A stretch of 64,000 nt of DNA from Cellulophaga sp. HaHa_2_95 (GCF_019278565.1 NZ_CP058988.1:1426001-1490000); one strand, 5' to 3'. Shown: positions 34,597 through 43,851, counted from the first letter of the stretch. The notes: generated by a model from the sequence alone, not told the origin. Numbers and translations: made by a program.

Positions 34597-35046
34597 ATGG
34601 CGTTAGTTTTTTCTAAATATGTGGGTCATCCAGATACTTTTATTGATATGCTACCCTTAGATTGGCAAGAAGCTCTAAAATCAGTTTGGAATAAAATATC
34701 CGGAACTTCAGAAATTGTAGTTCTGAAGGAAGAAGGTGCTATTCTGGCAGGAGGAATTATTTTTAAAGAAATGACTGCAGATATGCAATTGTTTAAGGAA
34801 GAAGCAGAAGAGCTATTAGCGTCAAATAGCTATTATATTGGATATTTATGGGTTATAGAAGCCAGAAGAGGAGAAAACCTAGGCTCCTTATGGTTGCAGT
34901 ATATACAGCTGCAGTATGCTAACAATTCTTTTTGGTTAACCATTGAAGAAGAAGGGCTAAAGCAATTTTATGAGAAAAATGGTTTTAGTTTATACTTAGA
35001 AAAAGAGAGCAATACGGAAAAAGAATGGTTGCTAAAGTCAAAATAA
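34597..35046 (+). CDS. GNAT-family acetyltransferase, 149 aa
   Basis: Small acetyl-CoA-dependent transferase. After the ATG at 34597, the central strand and loop read YLWVIEARRGENLGSLWLQY (a GNAT beta-4/alpha-3 motif), and the end reads EEEGLKQFYEKNGFSLYLEK. The gene follows the ATP-grasp gene by 8 bp, so they are probably co-transcribed and may act on the same small molecule. Substrate unknown. It is followed by a promoter and a receiver-domain gene. Confidence 0.75.
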   Translation: MALVFSKYVGHPDTFIDMLPLDWQEALKSVWNKISGTSEIVVLKEEGAILAGGIIFKEMTADMQLFKEEAEELLASNSYYIGYLWVIEARRGENLGSLWLQYIQLQYANNSFWLTIEEEGLKQFYEKNGFSLYLEKESNTEKEWLLKSK

Positions 35047-35057
35047 ATCCCAAGTTC

Positions 35058-35088
35058 TTTTGTTGTTATAGGATTTATCTTACATTTG
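35058..35088 (+). promoter_or_regulatory. candidate promoter for the receiver gene (TTTTG...TAcaTTTG)
   Basis: TTTTG at 35058-35062 and TACATTTG at 35081-35088 are 18 bp apart, fitting TTTG-N(17-23)-TAnnTTTG. The start codon at 35114 lies 25 bp downstream. Confidence 0.6.
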
Positions 35089-35113
35089 TTGTTCGTCTTT
35101 GATTCTGAATGCT

Positions 35114-35536
35114 ATGAAAATCGACACTGTTTGTATTATTGATGATGATCCAATATTTGTATACGGGACAAAAGTGATCCTAAATAGCAATGGTAAATTT
35201 TGCTCTACAATTACAGTTTTTGAGAACGGCCAAGAGGCCCTAGATGATTTGGAGGCAATGCTAAAGTCTAATCAAGAATTACCAGAAGTAATTTTTTTAG
35301 ATTTAAATATGCCTATTATGGATGGCTGGGATTTTTTAGATGAATTTTGTAAAATTCCAGATATAGAAAGTAAAACAAGAGTTTATATTTTAAGTTCTTC
35401 TATTTTTTCTGGAGATATAGAAAAATCAAAAGAATATAGTATTGTAAAAGACTTTATAAGTAAACCACTCACCGATATAAAATTCGAAAATCTTTTAAAG
35501 GAAATAGAGAATGAAAGAATAGGTAGAACTGCTTGA
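35114..35536 (+). CDS. stand-alone response regulator receiver
   Basis: Single receiver domain of 140 aa with no DNA-binding output. It begins MKIDTVCIIDDDPIFVYGTK. The acidic pocket is formed by IDDD, the phospho-acceptor is Asp63 in IFLDLNMPIMDGW, and the later Ser/Thr and Lys are near YILSSSIF and FISKPL. Such proteins act as phosphorelay intermediates or bind other proteins. I chose the ATG at 35114; a possible upstream start would lie close to the promoter. No kinase gene adjoins it. Confidence 0.88.
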   Translation: MKIDTVCIIDDDPIFVYGTKVILNSNGKFCSTITVFENGQEALDDLEAMLKSNQELPEVIFLDLNMPIMDGWDFLDEFCKIPDIESKTRVYILSSSIFSGDIEKSKEYSIVKDFISKPLTDIKFENLLKEIENERIGRTA

Positions 35537-35553
35537 GTTCTACCTATTTTTTT
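35518..35553. terminator. bidirectional terminator between the receiver gene and dipeptidase
   Basis: AATAGGTAGAACT (35518-35530) pairs with AGTTCTACCTATT (35536-35548), a perfect 13-bp stem with a 5-nt loop and a T run. The left arm lies in the last codons of the receiver gene, whose stop is 35534-35536. Confidence 0.85.
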
Positions 35554-36856
35554 ATAGAGTTTTAGCGACAGCCTGTACTTGATCTAAAACACGCAGTAAG
35601 TTGCCACCCCAAAGTTTAGCAATATCTTCTTCAGAATACCCTCTTTTTACTAATTCAAAGGTAACGTTATAAGTTTCAGCAGCATCGTCCCAACCTTCAA
35701 TACCACCACCACCATCAAAATCAGAACTCAAGCCTACATGATCTATGCCTATCAATTTTACTAAGTAATCTACATGGTCAATAAAATCAGATACATTTAC
35801 GGCAGGAGGGGCATTGGTATCTGTCGCCACTAGTTCTTTTCCAATTTTTTTCACTTCAGTATAATCAGCAAAAAAAGCTTTCTTTTCATCGGTACTAAGG
35901 GCTCCTATTTCTGAACGCTCATAAAGTTTAAGATTAAGAGAATCGGCTATTTTATTGTAAATACCTTTCAGGTAAGCAGCTCTGGCCTCATGCTTTTCAG
36001 TATTTAGATAAGAGCTAAAGGCTACCGTTTGTATAACGCCACCGTTTTCTTTTAATAAAAGAAGTTGTTCGTCATCTAAATTTCTACTGTGATCACAAAG
36101 TTTACGTGCAGAAGAATGGGAGGCAATGATAGGTGCCTTAGATAAAGCAATCATTTGCTTCATAGCTTCTTTAGATGGATGAGAAATATCTATCATAACC
36201 CCGAGCTTATTCATTTCTTCAATTCCTTGTTTGCCCAAATCACTTAATCCATTATGAAGCCAAATACTATCATTTTCACCTGTATTAGAATCAGAAAACT
36301 GACTATGGCCATTGTGTGATAAGGAAATGTAACGAGCTCCTAAGTCATAATATTTTTTGAAATTAGAAAGATTCTCTCCAATAGGGTAGGCATTCTCCAC
36401 ACCAATCATCGCTACTTTTTTTCCGGCTTTATGAATTTTTCGCACATCATCAGATGTAAGAGCTAATTCAATTTTCTCTGGTGCAATTTTTTCGCATAAA
36501 AGATGTATGGCGTCAAATTTTTCTAAGGCATTAATTTCTGCTTTTTTATAGCCTGCAGGAGTTAGAGAATCTTGTCCTGTGTAAACAATTAACCAAGAAA
36601 CATCCAAACCACCTTCTACCATCTTAGGAAGATTTATCTGCGTGTCTAAGCGTTGCGTGTAATTTATGCTATCTGTAAAATGAGCTACATTAATATCATT
36701 ATGGGTATCTATAGTAATTACATTCTGATGAATGCGCTGTGCCTTTTGCTCTATAGTTTCTTCAGCTACTTCTTTAACCTCTTTTGGTTTCTCTTTACAA
36801 GAAAAGAATACTAAGGTTAGTAGCATAGCAAGGAAGGGAGTTAGTTTTTTTTTCAT
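35552..36856 (-). CDS. membrane dipeptidase (M19 family), lipoprotein
   Basis: Exported dipeptidase of 434 aa. The signal sequence ends LTLVFFSC, lipidated at about Cys20. The M19 barrel begins TIDTHNDINVAHF with the HxD metal pair. Later motifs are YISLSHNGHSQFSD, DISHPSKEAMKQM, IIASHSSARKLCDHSRNLDD and GIDHVGLSSDFDGGGG, which hold other metal and substrate residues. The product cleaves dipeptides, including ones with D-residues, and may take part in wall peptide recycling. It stands alone, convergent with the receiver gene. Confidence 0.93.
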   Translation of the reverse strand: MKKKLTPFLAMLLTLVFFSCKEKPKEVKEVAEETIEQKAQRIHQNVITIDTHNDINVAHFTDSINYTQRLDTQINLPKMVEGGLDVSWLIVYTGQDSLTPAGYKKAEINALEKFDAIHLLCEKIAPEKIELALTSDDVRKIHKAGKKVAMIGVENAYPIGENLSNFKKYYDLGARYISLSHNGHSQFSDSNTGENDSIWLHNGLSDLGKQGIEEMNKLGVMIDISHPSKEAMKQMIALSKAPIIASHSSARKLCDHSRNLDDEQLLLLKENGGVIQTVAFSSYLNTEKHEARAAYLKGIYNKIADSLNLKLYERSEIGALSTDEKKAFFADYTEVKKIGKELVATDTNAPPAVNVSDFIDHVDYLVKLIGIDHVGLSSDFDGGGGIEGWDDAAETYNVTFELVKRGYSEEDIAKLWGGNLLRVLDQVQAVAKTL

Positions 36857-37159
36857 TTTGGTTTAAAGTTTTAATAGATTATTTAGTTCTCAGTACTAAA
36901 CTTAAGCTTTTTTAATGGTATACTAAAAAGTATAGGAAAATGTGGACTTGAAATTAAGGGTTTGTAAAAATAGTGATGACACATTATTGTAAACCTATTT
37001 TAAGGGGGTAGTTATTGCGAAATGTAATATAAATGAAAGTTTAAATAATTGTACTTAGTGCTATTTTAGGACTATAAAAGGCCACTATTAGCAGTAAACA
37101 CCCCTGATTTTTAGTGAAATAATAATACGTATTCAGAATAGGGAATTTAACTATTTTTA
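36857..37159. other. intergenic region, no gene found
   Basis: A 303-bp A+T-rich gap between the divergent dipeptidase and efflux genes. I see no open frame of note. An AT-rich inverted repeat TATACT-AAAA-AGTATA (36919-36934) is present, of uncertain meaning. The dipeptidase promoter should lie at its left end but has no clear consensus. Confidence 0.4.
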
Positions 37160-37175
37160 ACAAACATACGTTTGT
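37160..37175. promoter_or_regulatory. palindromic operator candidate ACAAAC-N4-GTTTGT before the RND efflux region
   Basis: ACAAACATACGTTTGT has perfect 6-bp arms with a 4-bp centre. It overlaps the TTTG -33 box at 37171-37174. This is the expected position for a repressor, for example a TetR-family regulator, though none is seen in the window. Confidence 0.6.
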
Positions 37176-37202
37176 CCACTACAGTTTCTTAGTATAATTT
37201 TG
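37171..37202 (+). promoter_or_regulatory. promoter (TTTG-N20-TAatTTTG) for the efflux region
   Basis: TTTG at 37171-37174 and TAATTTTG at 37195-37202 are 20 bp apart, a complete Bacteroidota-type promoter. Predicted transcription starts around 37207-37210, immediately before the ATG at 37211. Confidence 0.7.
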
Positions 37203-37210
37203 GTCCCTTG

Positions 37211-37624
37211 ATGAAAAAGGCATTCGGGCAATTTTTACTTCTAATTTGCATTCTAATCACCAACGGATGCAATGCCAGTAACTCCAATGTTGGGGACTCC
37301 TTTATATTTCAAAATTTTAATTCTTTAGAACGTTACGGAAACTATTTGAATGACGATCCGTCAATTCCTCAGTTTGTAGAAGCTCAAGATTTCAATGCGC
37401 ATAAAAGACATTTTGCCGAAATCTCAGATGTTGAAGAAGAGAATGAAGAGCGCGTTTCTTCTCAAGAAAAAATTAATAACCTTACTTTTTCTGATCACTC
37501 TTTTGATCATGATAGTGTAAAACAGCTTTCTTACAAACTTTTAAAAGACATACGTTCTTTTGAAGCCAAATGCGTTGCAGTTTGTTTTAAACACTACGTG
37601 CGTTTTCAGGTGTATCGTATCTGA
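37211..37624 (+). CDS. small lipoprotein upstream of the RND genes, 137 aa
   Basis: Exported lipoprotein with signal peptide MKKAFGQFLLLICILITNGC and lipid Cys20. The mature part is polar, acidic in the middle (EEENEERVSSQEK) and ends with a basic, Cys-containing tail (CVAVCFKHYVRFQVYRI). I recognise no family. It is first behind the efflux promoter, with the adaptor gene 151 bp downstream. It may be a co-regulated envelope component, but function is unknown. If the promoter is right, the mRNA has almost no leader. Confidence 0.6.
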   Translation: MKKAFGQFLLLICILITNGCNASNSNVGDSFIFQNFNSLERYGNYLNDDPSIPQFVEAQDFNAHKRHFAEISDVEEENEERVSSQEKINNLTFSDHSFDHDSVKQLSYKLLKDIRSFEAKCVAVCFKHYVRFQVYRI

Positions 37625-37775
37625 TACATTCTTTGGTAGCCAACATCTTCCATGTGCTACTTAGTATTTCTTTTTAAATTATTTACAACAAAACAGGTGA
37701 GTTCTAATCCAAATAGAATTTAGGCTTGCCGCTATTTCAAACTTAAAAAATCATTTATTTTAAACTAGTAAAACT

Positions 37776-38858
37776 ATGAGTAAAACTCCTATGTTTATTG
37801 GCTTGCTTGTATTCTTAATGCTTACAAGCTGCGGAGCAAAAAAAGAGGAAAAACATGAAGAAACTAAATTTCTTGTTACCAGTCCTATTAAAAAAGACAC
37901 CTCAATAACTAAAGACTATGTAAGTCAAATTCATTCTATTAGGCATATAGAAGTTCGTGCTTTGGAAAGAGGATATCTTAAAAACATTTCGGTGGATGAA
38001 GGACAAACAGTAAAAAAGGGACAGGCGATGTTCCAAATTATGCCTAATGTGTATCAAGCAGATTTACAAAAAGCAGCTGCAGAAGCAAAAGTTGCAGAAA
38101 TTGAATTGAAAAACACACAATTATTAGCTGATGGTCAGGTGGTGTCAGAAAATGAACTTTCTATGGCTAAAGCTAATTTTGATAAAGCCAATGCTGAAGT
38201 GTCACTAGCAAAAACCCACTTAGGATTTACAAATATCAGAGCACCTTTTGATGGGATTATGGATCATTTACATGTACGAGAAGGAAGCTTGTTAGATGAA
38301 GGAGAATTATTAACTACACTTTCTGATAATAGTAAAATGTGGGTGTACTTTAATGTTCCAGAAGCAGAATACTTAGATTATATCATGAGCTTTGATAAGA
38401 AGGAAAAGAAAGAAGTTAGGCTTCTAATGGCAAATAACAAACCTTTTAATCAAAGTGGTATTGTGGAAACTATAGAGGCGGATTTTAATAATCAGACTGG
38501 AAATATTGCTTTTAGAGCAACCTTTAATAACCCAGATAGGATATTAAGACACGGAGAAACTGGGAGTATTTTAATGACCACTCCTTATAAAGACGCATTA
38601 ATTATACCACAGAAAGCAACATTCGAAATTCTAGATAAAAAATACGTGTTTGTGGTAGATCAGGAGAATATTGTCAGACAGACTGAAATTTTTATCGCTG
38701 CAGAATTGCCCCATTTATACGTAATAAGCAAAGGTTTGAAGGCTTCAGATAAATTTTTGTTAGATGGTATCCGTATGGTGAAAAATAATGAGAAAATTAG
38801 CACTGAATTTATGGAACCTAATGAGGTGATTTCTAAGTTGGCGGTTTACGCTGAGTAA
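37776..38858 (+). CDS. RND efflux periplasmic adaptor lipoprotein
   Basis: Membrane-fusion protein of 360 aa that couples the inner-membrane pump to the outer-membrane channel. The signal peptide ends MLTSC (Cys19 lipidated). A lipoyl-like half (VDEGQTVKKGQAMFQIMP), a coiled-coil hairpin (about 85-150), the second lipoyl half (GFTNIRAPFDGIMDHLHVRE, followed by GSLLDEGELLTTL) and beta-barrel parts are all present. It lies 21 bp before the pump gene and belongs to the AcrA/MexE type. Confidence 0.95.
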   Translation: MSKTPMFIGLLVFLMLTSCGAKKEEKHEETKFLVTSPIKKDTSITKDYVSQIHSIRHIEVRALERGYLKNISVDEGQTVKKGQAMFQIMPNVYQADLQKAAAEAKVAEIELKNTQLLADGQVVSENELSMAKANFDKANAEVSLAKTHLGFTNIRAPFDGIMDHLHVREGSLLDEGELLTTLSDNSKMWVYFNVPEAEYLDYIMSFDKKEKKEVRLLMANNKPFNQSGIVETIEADFNNQTGNIAFRATFNNPDRILRHGETGSILMTTPYKDALIIPQKATFEILDKKYVFVVDQENIVRQTEIFIAAELPHLYVISKGLKASDKFLLDGIRMVKNNEKISTEFMEPNEVISKLAVYAE

Positions 38859-38879
38859 TAAAACTAATCCAAAAAAGAC

Positions 38880-41800
38880 ATGTTCAGTAATTTTATAAAA
38901 AGACCGGTATTGGCAATTGTCATATCGGTAATAATCGTATTTACGGGGCTGCTTTCTATAAAGCAATTACCCATATCACAATTTCCAGAGATTGCACCAA
39001 CTACCGTAAACATTTTTATAGCCTATCCTGGTTCAAGTGCAGATGTATTGGTTAAATCTACATTAATACCTTTAGAAACGGCTATAAATGGTGTGCAAGG
39101 CATGCGTTATATCGCGTCAGATGCTACAAGTGCTGGGGAAGGGACGTTGCGTATCATCTTTGAACCGGGTACAGACCCTAATCAGGCAGTAGTCCGGGTA
39201 AAAACAAGAGTAGATCAGGTTATGCCTTTATTGCCAGACTTGGTACAGCGTGAAGGGGTAATTATTACGCCAGTACAACCAAGCATGTTGATGTACGTAA
39301 ACTTGTATAGTGATAATGTGGATGACCATGAATTATTTCTCTACAATTATGCATATACTAAGATGATCCCTGAAATTCAGCGAATTGATGGGATAGCGAG
39401 TGCTCAGATCTTAGGGAGTCGCAAGTATGCTATGCGTGTTTGGCTGAAACCAGATCGCATGCGCGCATATAATGTTTCTGCAGAAGAAATATTAAAAGCA
39501 ATGGAGGAGCAAAGTATTTTGGCAAGACCAGGTAGAATAGGGCAGAGCTCAGGTAAAACTTCGCAATCTTTAGAGTATGTATTAATGTACCAAGATAGGT
39601 ATGACGAACCAGAGCAATACGAAGATATTATCATTAAGGCCAACGAGGAAGGGGAGATTTTAAAATTAGGAGACCTAGCGGATGTGGAGCTTGGTAGTGA
39701 GTTTTTTGATATCTATTCCAATTTAGATGGTAAGCCTTCAGCATCAATTGTTTTAAAACAAACTTTTGGCAGCAATGCAAGTGATGTTATAGCAGAAGTC
39801 AAGGACAAATTAAAAGAGTTGAAGGAGGATTTACCTTCTGGTATGGAGTACAGAATTAGTTATGATGTTTCTAACTTTTTGAATGCGTCTATAGAGCAAG
39901 TTATTCATACACTTAGAGATGCTTTTATACTGGTAGCTATAGTGGTATTCTTATTTTTAGGAGATTGGAGGTCTACTTTAATTCCTATCATCGCAGTGCC
40001 TGTTTCATTGATTGGAGCCTTCTTTATTATGCAATTGTTTGGTTTGTCAATTAATTTAATAACCTTATTTGCTTTAGTGCTAGCTATTGGTATTGTCGTT
40101 GATGATGCTATTGTTGTTGTAGAAGCCGTACATGCAAAAATGGAAGAAACCCATTTAGGTCCTTTTGAAGCCGTGAAGCTAGTCGTAAATGAAATAGGAG
40201 GTGCTATTATAGCGATAACATTGGTGATGGTATCGGTTTTTATTCCGATTGCATTTATGTCGGGCCCTGTTGGAGTATTTTATAGACAATTTTCCATAAC
40301 CATGGCTGGGTCTATCATTTTATCTGCGGTAGTAGCGCTTACATTAACCCCGGTTCTCTGTGCAATGATTCTTAAAAATGATCATGGCAAACCTAAGAAG
40401 AAATCACCGATAGATAAATTTATTGCTTGGTTCAATAGAGGTTTTGAAAAGCTTACGGGAAGGTATGTGAACATTTTAAATAAAATTGTTGCGAGAAGAG
40501 TTTTGACTTTTGGGATCTTAATAGCATTTTGTGTTGGGATATTTGTTACAAACGAAGCACTACCCGCTGGTTTTATTCCAAATGAAGATCAGGGGATGAT
40601 TTATGCGATAATCCAAACCCCACCAGGATCTACCCTAGAGCGAACAAATGATATTGCTAGAAAATTACAGAAGATATGTGAAGAAACAGCAGGTGTAGAA
40701 TCTGTCTCTTCTTTAGCAGGATATGAAATTATGACAGAAGGGCGTGGTTCAAATGCAGGTACTTGTTTGATTAACCTTAAGCCTTGGTCTGACCGGGAGC
40801 ATTCCGTACATGAAATCATGGAAGAGCTAGAAGAGGAAACTAAAAATTTGGGTGCAGTCATTGAGTACTTTGAACCACCAGCTGTACCAGGTTTTGGATC
40901 TTCAGGAGGCTTCTCAATGCGTTTGTTAGATAAAACCAATGGTACGGATTATCAAGAGTTTGATAAAATCAATAAGAATTTTATGGATGCGCTAGCTAAA
41001 CGGGAAGAACTAACAGGCTTGTTTACCTTCTTTTCCGCGAATTACCCTCAGTATGAGTTAAAAATTAATAATAAAATTGCCATGCAAAAAGGGGTTTCTA
41101 TTGATAAAGCAATGGAGAACTTAAACATTTTGATAGGTAGTACTTATGAACAAGGGTTTATCCGCTTCGGGAGATTTTTTAAAGTGTATACACAAGCAGC
41201 TCCAGAATACAGGGCATTACCCTCAGACCTTGAAAAATTATTTGTAAAGAATGAAGAGGGAGAAATGGTTCCGTATTCTGCATTTATGACCATGGAAAAG
41301 CGTTTGGGACCAAATGAAATTACACGTTATAACTTATATAACTCAGCATCAATAAACGGACTTCCTTCCAACGGATTTACCACTGGCGATGCTATCACTG
41401 CGATAAAAGAAGTAGCCAAAGAAACACTGCCAAGAGGCTATGATATTGCTTGGGAGGGCTTGTCGTATGATGAGGCGCAGCGAGGGAACGAATCACTTTA
41501 TATTTTCATGGTAGTTCTAATCTTTGTATACTTTGTTCTTGCCGCTCAATATGAAAGTTTTTTACTTCCTTTTGCGATTATTTTATCACTTCCTGTTGGT
41601 GTTCTAGGTTCATTTGTATTATTGAAGACTATGGGGTTAGCCAATGATGTCTATGCGCAAATTGGACTTATTATGTTAGTTGGGCTTTTGGGGAAAAACG
41701 GAGTGCTTATTGTGGAGTTTGCAGTTCAGAAAAGGCGTCAAGGAAGTACAATTCTTGAGGCTGCCATTGAAGGAGCAAGAGTAAGGTTTAGACCAATTTT

Positions 41801-42125
41801 AATGACTTCTTTTGCTTTTATAGCAGGATTGATTCCTTTAGTTGTGGCGCATGGCGCGGGTGCAATTGGAAACAAAACTATTGGTGGTTCTGCCATGGGA
41901 GGTATGTTAATGGGGACTTTTATCGGCGTTTTAATTATCCCAGGATTATATTACATATTTGCAACTATGGCAGACGGAAGAAGTTTAATTAAAGGAGAAG
42001 CTACGGAGCCTGTTTCAGAAGAATTTATTAGAGAGAGTGAAGCCGGAGGTAAGACAAAAGCAACACTTCGAGAAGTAAAAAAATTATTGAAAAAATTAAC
42101 CAAAAAAAATGAGGATGAAATTTAA
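38880..42125 (+). CDS. RND efflux pump, HAE1 type (AcrB/MexF-like)
   Basis: Inner-membrane proton-driven multidrug pump of 1081 aa. It has 12 predicted membrane helices and two large periplasmic loops. Typical pieces are FIKRPVLAIVISVIIVFTGL at the start, LALVLAIGIVVDDAIVVVEA (TM4 with two Asp needed for proton relay) and GLLGKNGVLIVEFAVQKRRQ (TM10 with Lys). The C-terminal tail is about 45 residues longer than in AcrB, Lys-rich and probably cytoplasmic (KKLLKKLTKKNEDEI). Substrates are unknown. The gene overlaps the channel gene by 17 bp. Confidence 0.96.
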   Translation: MFSNFIKRPVLAIVISVIIVFTGLLSIKQLPISQFPEIAPTTVNIFIAYPGSSADVLVKSTLIPLETAINGVQGMRYIASDATSAGEGTLRIIFEPGTDPNQAVVRVKTRVDQVMPLLPDLVQREGVIITPVQPSMLMYVNLYSDNVDDHELFLYNYAYTKMIPEIQRIDGIASAQILGSRKYAMRVWLKPDRMRAYNVSAEEILKAMEEQSILARPGRIGQSSGKTSQSLEYVLMYQDRYDEPEQYEDIIIKANEEGEILKLGDLADVELGSEFFDIYSNLDGKPSASIVLKQTFGSNASDVIAEVKDKLKELKEDLPSGMEYRISYDVSNFLNASIEQVIHTLRDAFILVAIVVFLFLGDWRSTLIPIIAVPVSLIGAFFIMQLFGLSINLITLFALVLAIGIVVDDAIVVVEAVHAKMEETHLGPFEAVKLVVNEIGGAIIAITLVMVSVFIPIAFMSGPVGVFYRQFSITMAGSIILSAVVALTLTPVLCAMILKNDHGKPKKKSPIDKFIAWFNRGFEKLTGRYVNILNKIVARRVLTFGILIAFCVGIFVTNEALPAGFIPNEDQGMIYAIIQTPPGSTLERTNDIARKLQKICEETAGVESVSSLAGYEIMTEGRGSNAGTCLINLKPWSDREHSVHEIMEELEEETKNLGAVIEYFEPPAVPGFGSSGGFSMRLLDKTNGTDYQEFDKINKNFMDALAKREELTGLFTFFSANYPQYELKINNKIAMQKGVSIDKAMENLNILIGSTYEQGFIRFGRFFKVYTQAAPEYRALPSDLEKLFVKNEEGEMVPYSAFMTMEKRLGPNEITRYNLYNSASINGLPSNGFTTGDAITAIKEVAKETLPRGYDIAWEGLSYDEAQRGNESLYIFMVVLIFVYFVLAAQYESFLLPFAIILSLPVGVLGSFVLLKTMGLANDVYAQIGLIMLVGLLGKNGVLIVEFAVQKRRQGSTILEAAIEGARVRFRPILMTSFAFIAGLIPLVVAHGAGAIGNKTIGGSAMGGMLMGTFIGVLIIPGLYYIFATMADGRSLIKGEATEPVSEEFIRESEAGGKTKATLREVKKLLKKLTKKNEDEI

Positions 42126-43566
42126 TAAAAGCAAGCTCATAGGCTATAGATGGTCCTCTTTGGTAGGTCTTTTAGCACTGGTAAGTGTCTATGCTTGTGT
42201 GCCAATGAGAACGCTAAAAGAAGAAGACACCAGCGTTCCGGAACAGTATGCAAATCAAACTATAGATACTGTAAATACCGCTAAGATGAAATGGCGCGAT
42301 TTTTTTTCGGACCCTTATCTAGTTTCTTTAATAGACACAGCATTGGTGCATAATCAAGAGTTAAATATCATGCTTCAACGCGTAGATATGTCTAAAAATG
42401 AAATAAAAGCGAGAAAAGGGGAGTATTTACCTTTTGTCAATTATTTTGGTGGCGCTGAGGTTGAGAAAGTAGGTGAGCATACCCGAAATGGCGCTGTGGA
42501 AAACAACCTTGAAATTAGAGAAGGAGAGGAGTTTCCAGAACCGTTATCAAACTATGCTTTTGGCCTAAAAGCCTCTTGGGAAATTGATGTTTGGAAGAAG
42601 TTACGCAATGCTAAAAAATCTGCTGTGTTTGAATATTTATCTACCGTAGAAGGTAAGAATTTCATGGTGACTAGTTTAGTTTCTGAAATAGCTAATTCTT
42701 ATTATGAGTTACTAGCCGTAGATAGTCAGTTGGCTATAATTGACCAAAATTTAGAGCTTCAGGAGCATGCGCTTATTATGGTTAAGCTTCAAAAGCAAGC
42801 AGCAAGAGCCACGGAGTTGGCGGTCAAAAAGTTCGAGGCAGAAGTTTTGAAAAATAGAAGCCATAGATTTGAACTAAAGCAAGAGATCGTAGCGATAGAA
42901 AATAAGATTAATTTTCTAATGGGTAGATCGCCACAAACGGTAGCTCGTAAGTCTGGAGATTTTATTACGACAGCTGTTGATGCTATGTATGCAGGTGTAC
43001 CATCTCAATTATTTTTAAATCGTACCGATGTTCGCCAAGCAGAATTAGAGTTAGAAGCGGCTAAATTAAATATAAGCGTAGCAAAAGCTAATTTCTATCC
43101 TTCATTTGATATAACAGCAAATGTAGGTTTAGAGGCTTTTAAACCGAAGTATTTAAACACAACTCCAGAATCTCTTTTGTATTCTGTTGTGGGTGATGTT
43201 GTAGGACCTTTAATTAATAGAAATGCGATTAAAGCGGCATATAAAAATGCTAATGACAAGCAGATACAAGCAGTTTTTGAATATGAAAAAGCAATCTTAA
43301 ATGCCTATATAGAGGTTTCAAATGAACTTTCTAATATAGATAATTTAAAGAAAAGTTTTGATTTAAAAGTAGGCCAAGTAGATGCGTTAACAGAGTCTAT
43401 TGATATTTCCATACGTTTGTTTCAGTCCGCTAGAGCAGATTATATGGAGGTGCTTTTAACGCAGCGTGATGCGCTAGAGGCTACTATTGAGCTTATTGAA
43501 ACTAAAAAAGATCAATTGATTGCACAGACCACGATGTATAAAGCACTAGGTGGCGGCTGGAATTAA
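42109..43566 (+). CDS. outer-membrane efflux channel lipoprotein (OprM/NodT type)
   Basis: TolC-like channel of 485 aa and the third part of the tripartite pump. The N terminus carries a signal with lipobox-like VSVYAC, as in OprM-type lipoproteins. Two long helical repeats follow (for example LALVSVY to PVLTQRD regions), with typical OMF segments such as YAFGLKASWEIDVWKKLRNA and RTDVRQAELELEAAKLNISV. It ends TTMYKALGGGWN, as in the family. It overlaps the pump gene by 17 bp (start ATG at 42109 or 42115), so translation is coupled. Confidence 0.95.
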   Translation: MRMKFNKSKLIGYRWSSLVGLLALVSVYACVPMRTLKEEDTSVPEQYANQTIDTVNTAKMKWRDFFSDPYLVSLIDTALVHNQELNIMLQRVDMSKNEIKARKGEYLPFVNYFGGAEVEKVGEHTRNGAVENNLEIREGEEFPEPLSNYAFGLKASWEIDVWKKLRNAKKSAVFEYLSTVEGKNFMVTSLVSEIANSYYELLAVDSQLAIIDQNLELQEHALIMVKLQKQAARATELAVKKFEAEVLKNRSHRFELKQEIVAIENKINFLMGRSPQTVARKSGDFITTAVDAMYAGVPSQLFLNRTDVRQAELELEAAKLNISVAKANFYPSFDITANVGLEAFKPKYLNTTPESLLYSVVGDVVGPLINRNAIKAAYKNANDKQIQAVFEYEKAILNAYIEVSNELSNIDNLKKSFDLKVGQVDALTESIDISIRLFQSARADYMEVLLTQRDALEATIELIETKKDQLIAQTTMYKALGGGWN

Positions 43567-43594
43567 CGCTTAAAAAATTGTTTAAATGCCGTGA

Positions 43595-43630
43595 AAAAGC
43601 CTGTAGAGAAATTTACAGGCTTTTGTTTTT
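43595..43630 (+). terminator. rho-independent terminator after the RND operon
   Basis: AAAAGCCTGTA (43595-43605) pairs with TACAGGCTTTT (43614-43624) around an 8-nt loop, followed by GTTTTTT. Confidence 0.88.
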
Positions 43631-43851
43631 TAGGATGCTTTTGATCCAACTGTTTTTTTTATGACACACACTATATCGTCATCAGCTAATCGTGAAGCAT
43701 TTAATCTTCCAATTATAGATTCTGTTTCTAGATATTCAAATAGTGCATCAGAGACATAAGGCTTTAAGTGATTGATGTTTGTACTATTTGATAGTATTAC
43801 TTCTCCGGTATGCTTATTAATTAAGCTATAATAGTAGTTAAATAATTCCAT
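43630..43851 (-). CDS. hypothetical protein, 73 aa
   Basis: A small soluble protein beginning MELFNYYYSLINKHTGEVIL and ending VCVIKKTVGSKAS. No family is recognised. Its stop directly adjoins the terminator of the RND operon. It is transcribed away from the next gene, which starts 316 bp to its right. A conserved small flavobacterial protein is possible. Function unknown. Confidence 0.5.
   Translation of the reverse strand: MELFNYYYSLINKHTGEVILSNSTNINHLKPYVSDALFEYLETESIIGRLNASRLADDDIVCVIKKTVGSKAS

Noticed and set aside
36919..36934. Inverted repeat TATACT-AAAA-AGTATA
   Set aside because: Short, AT-rich and not placed at a promoter; compatible with chance.
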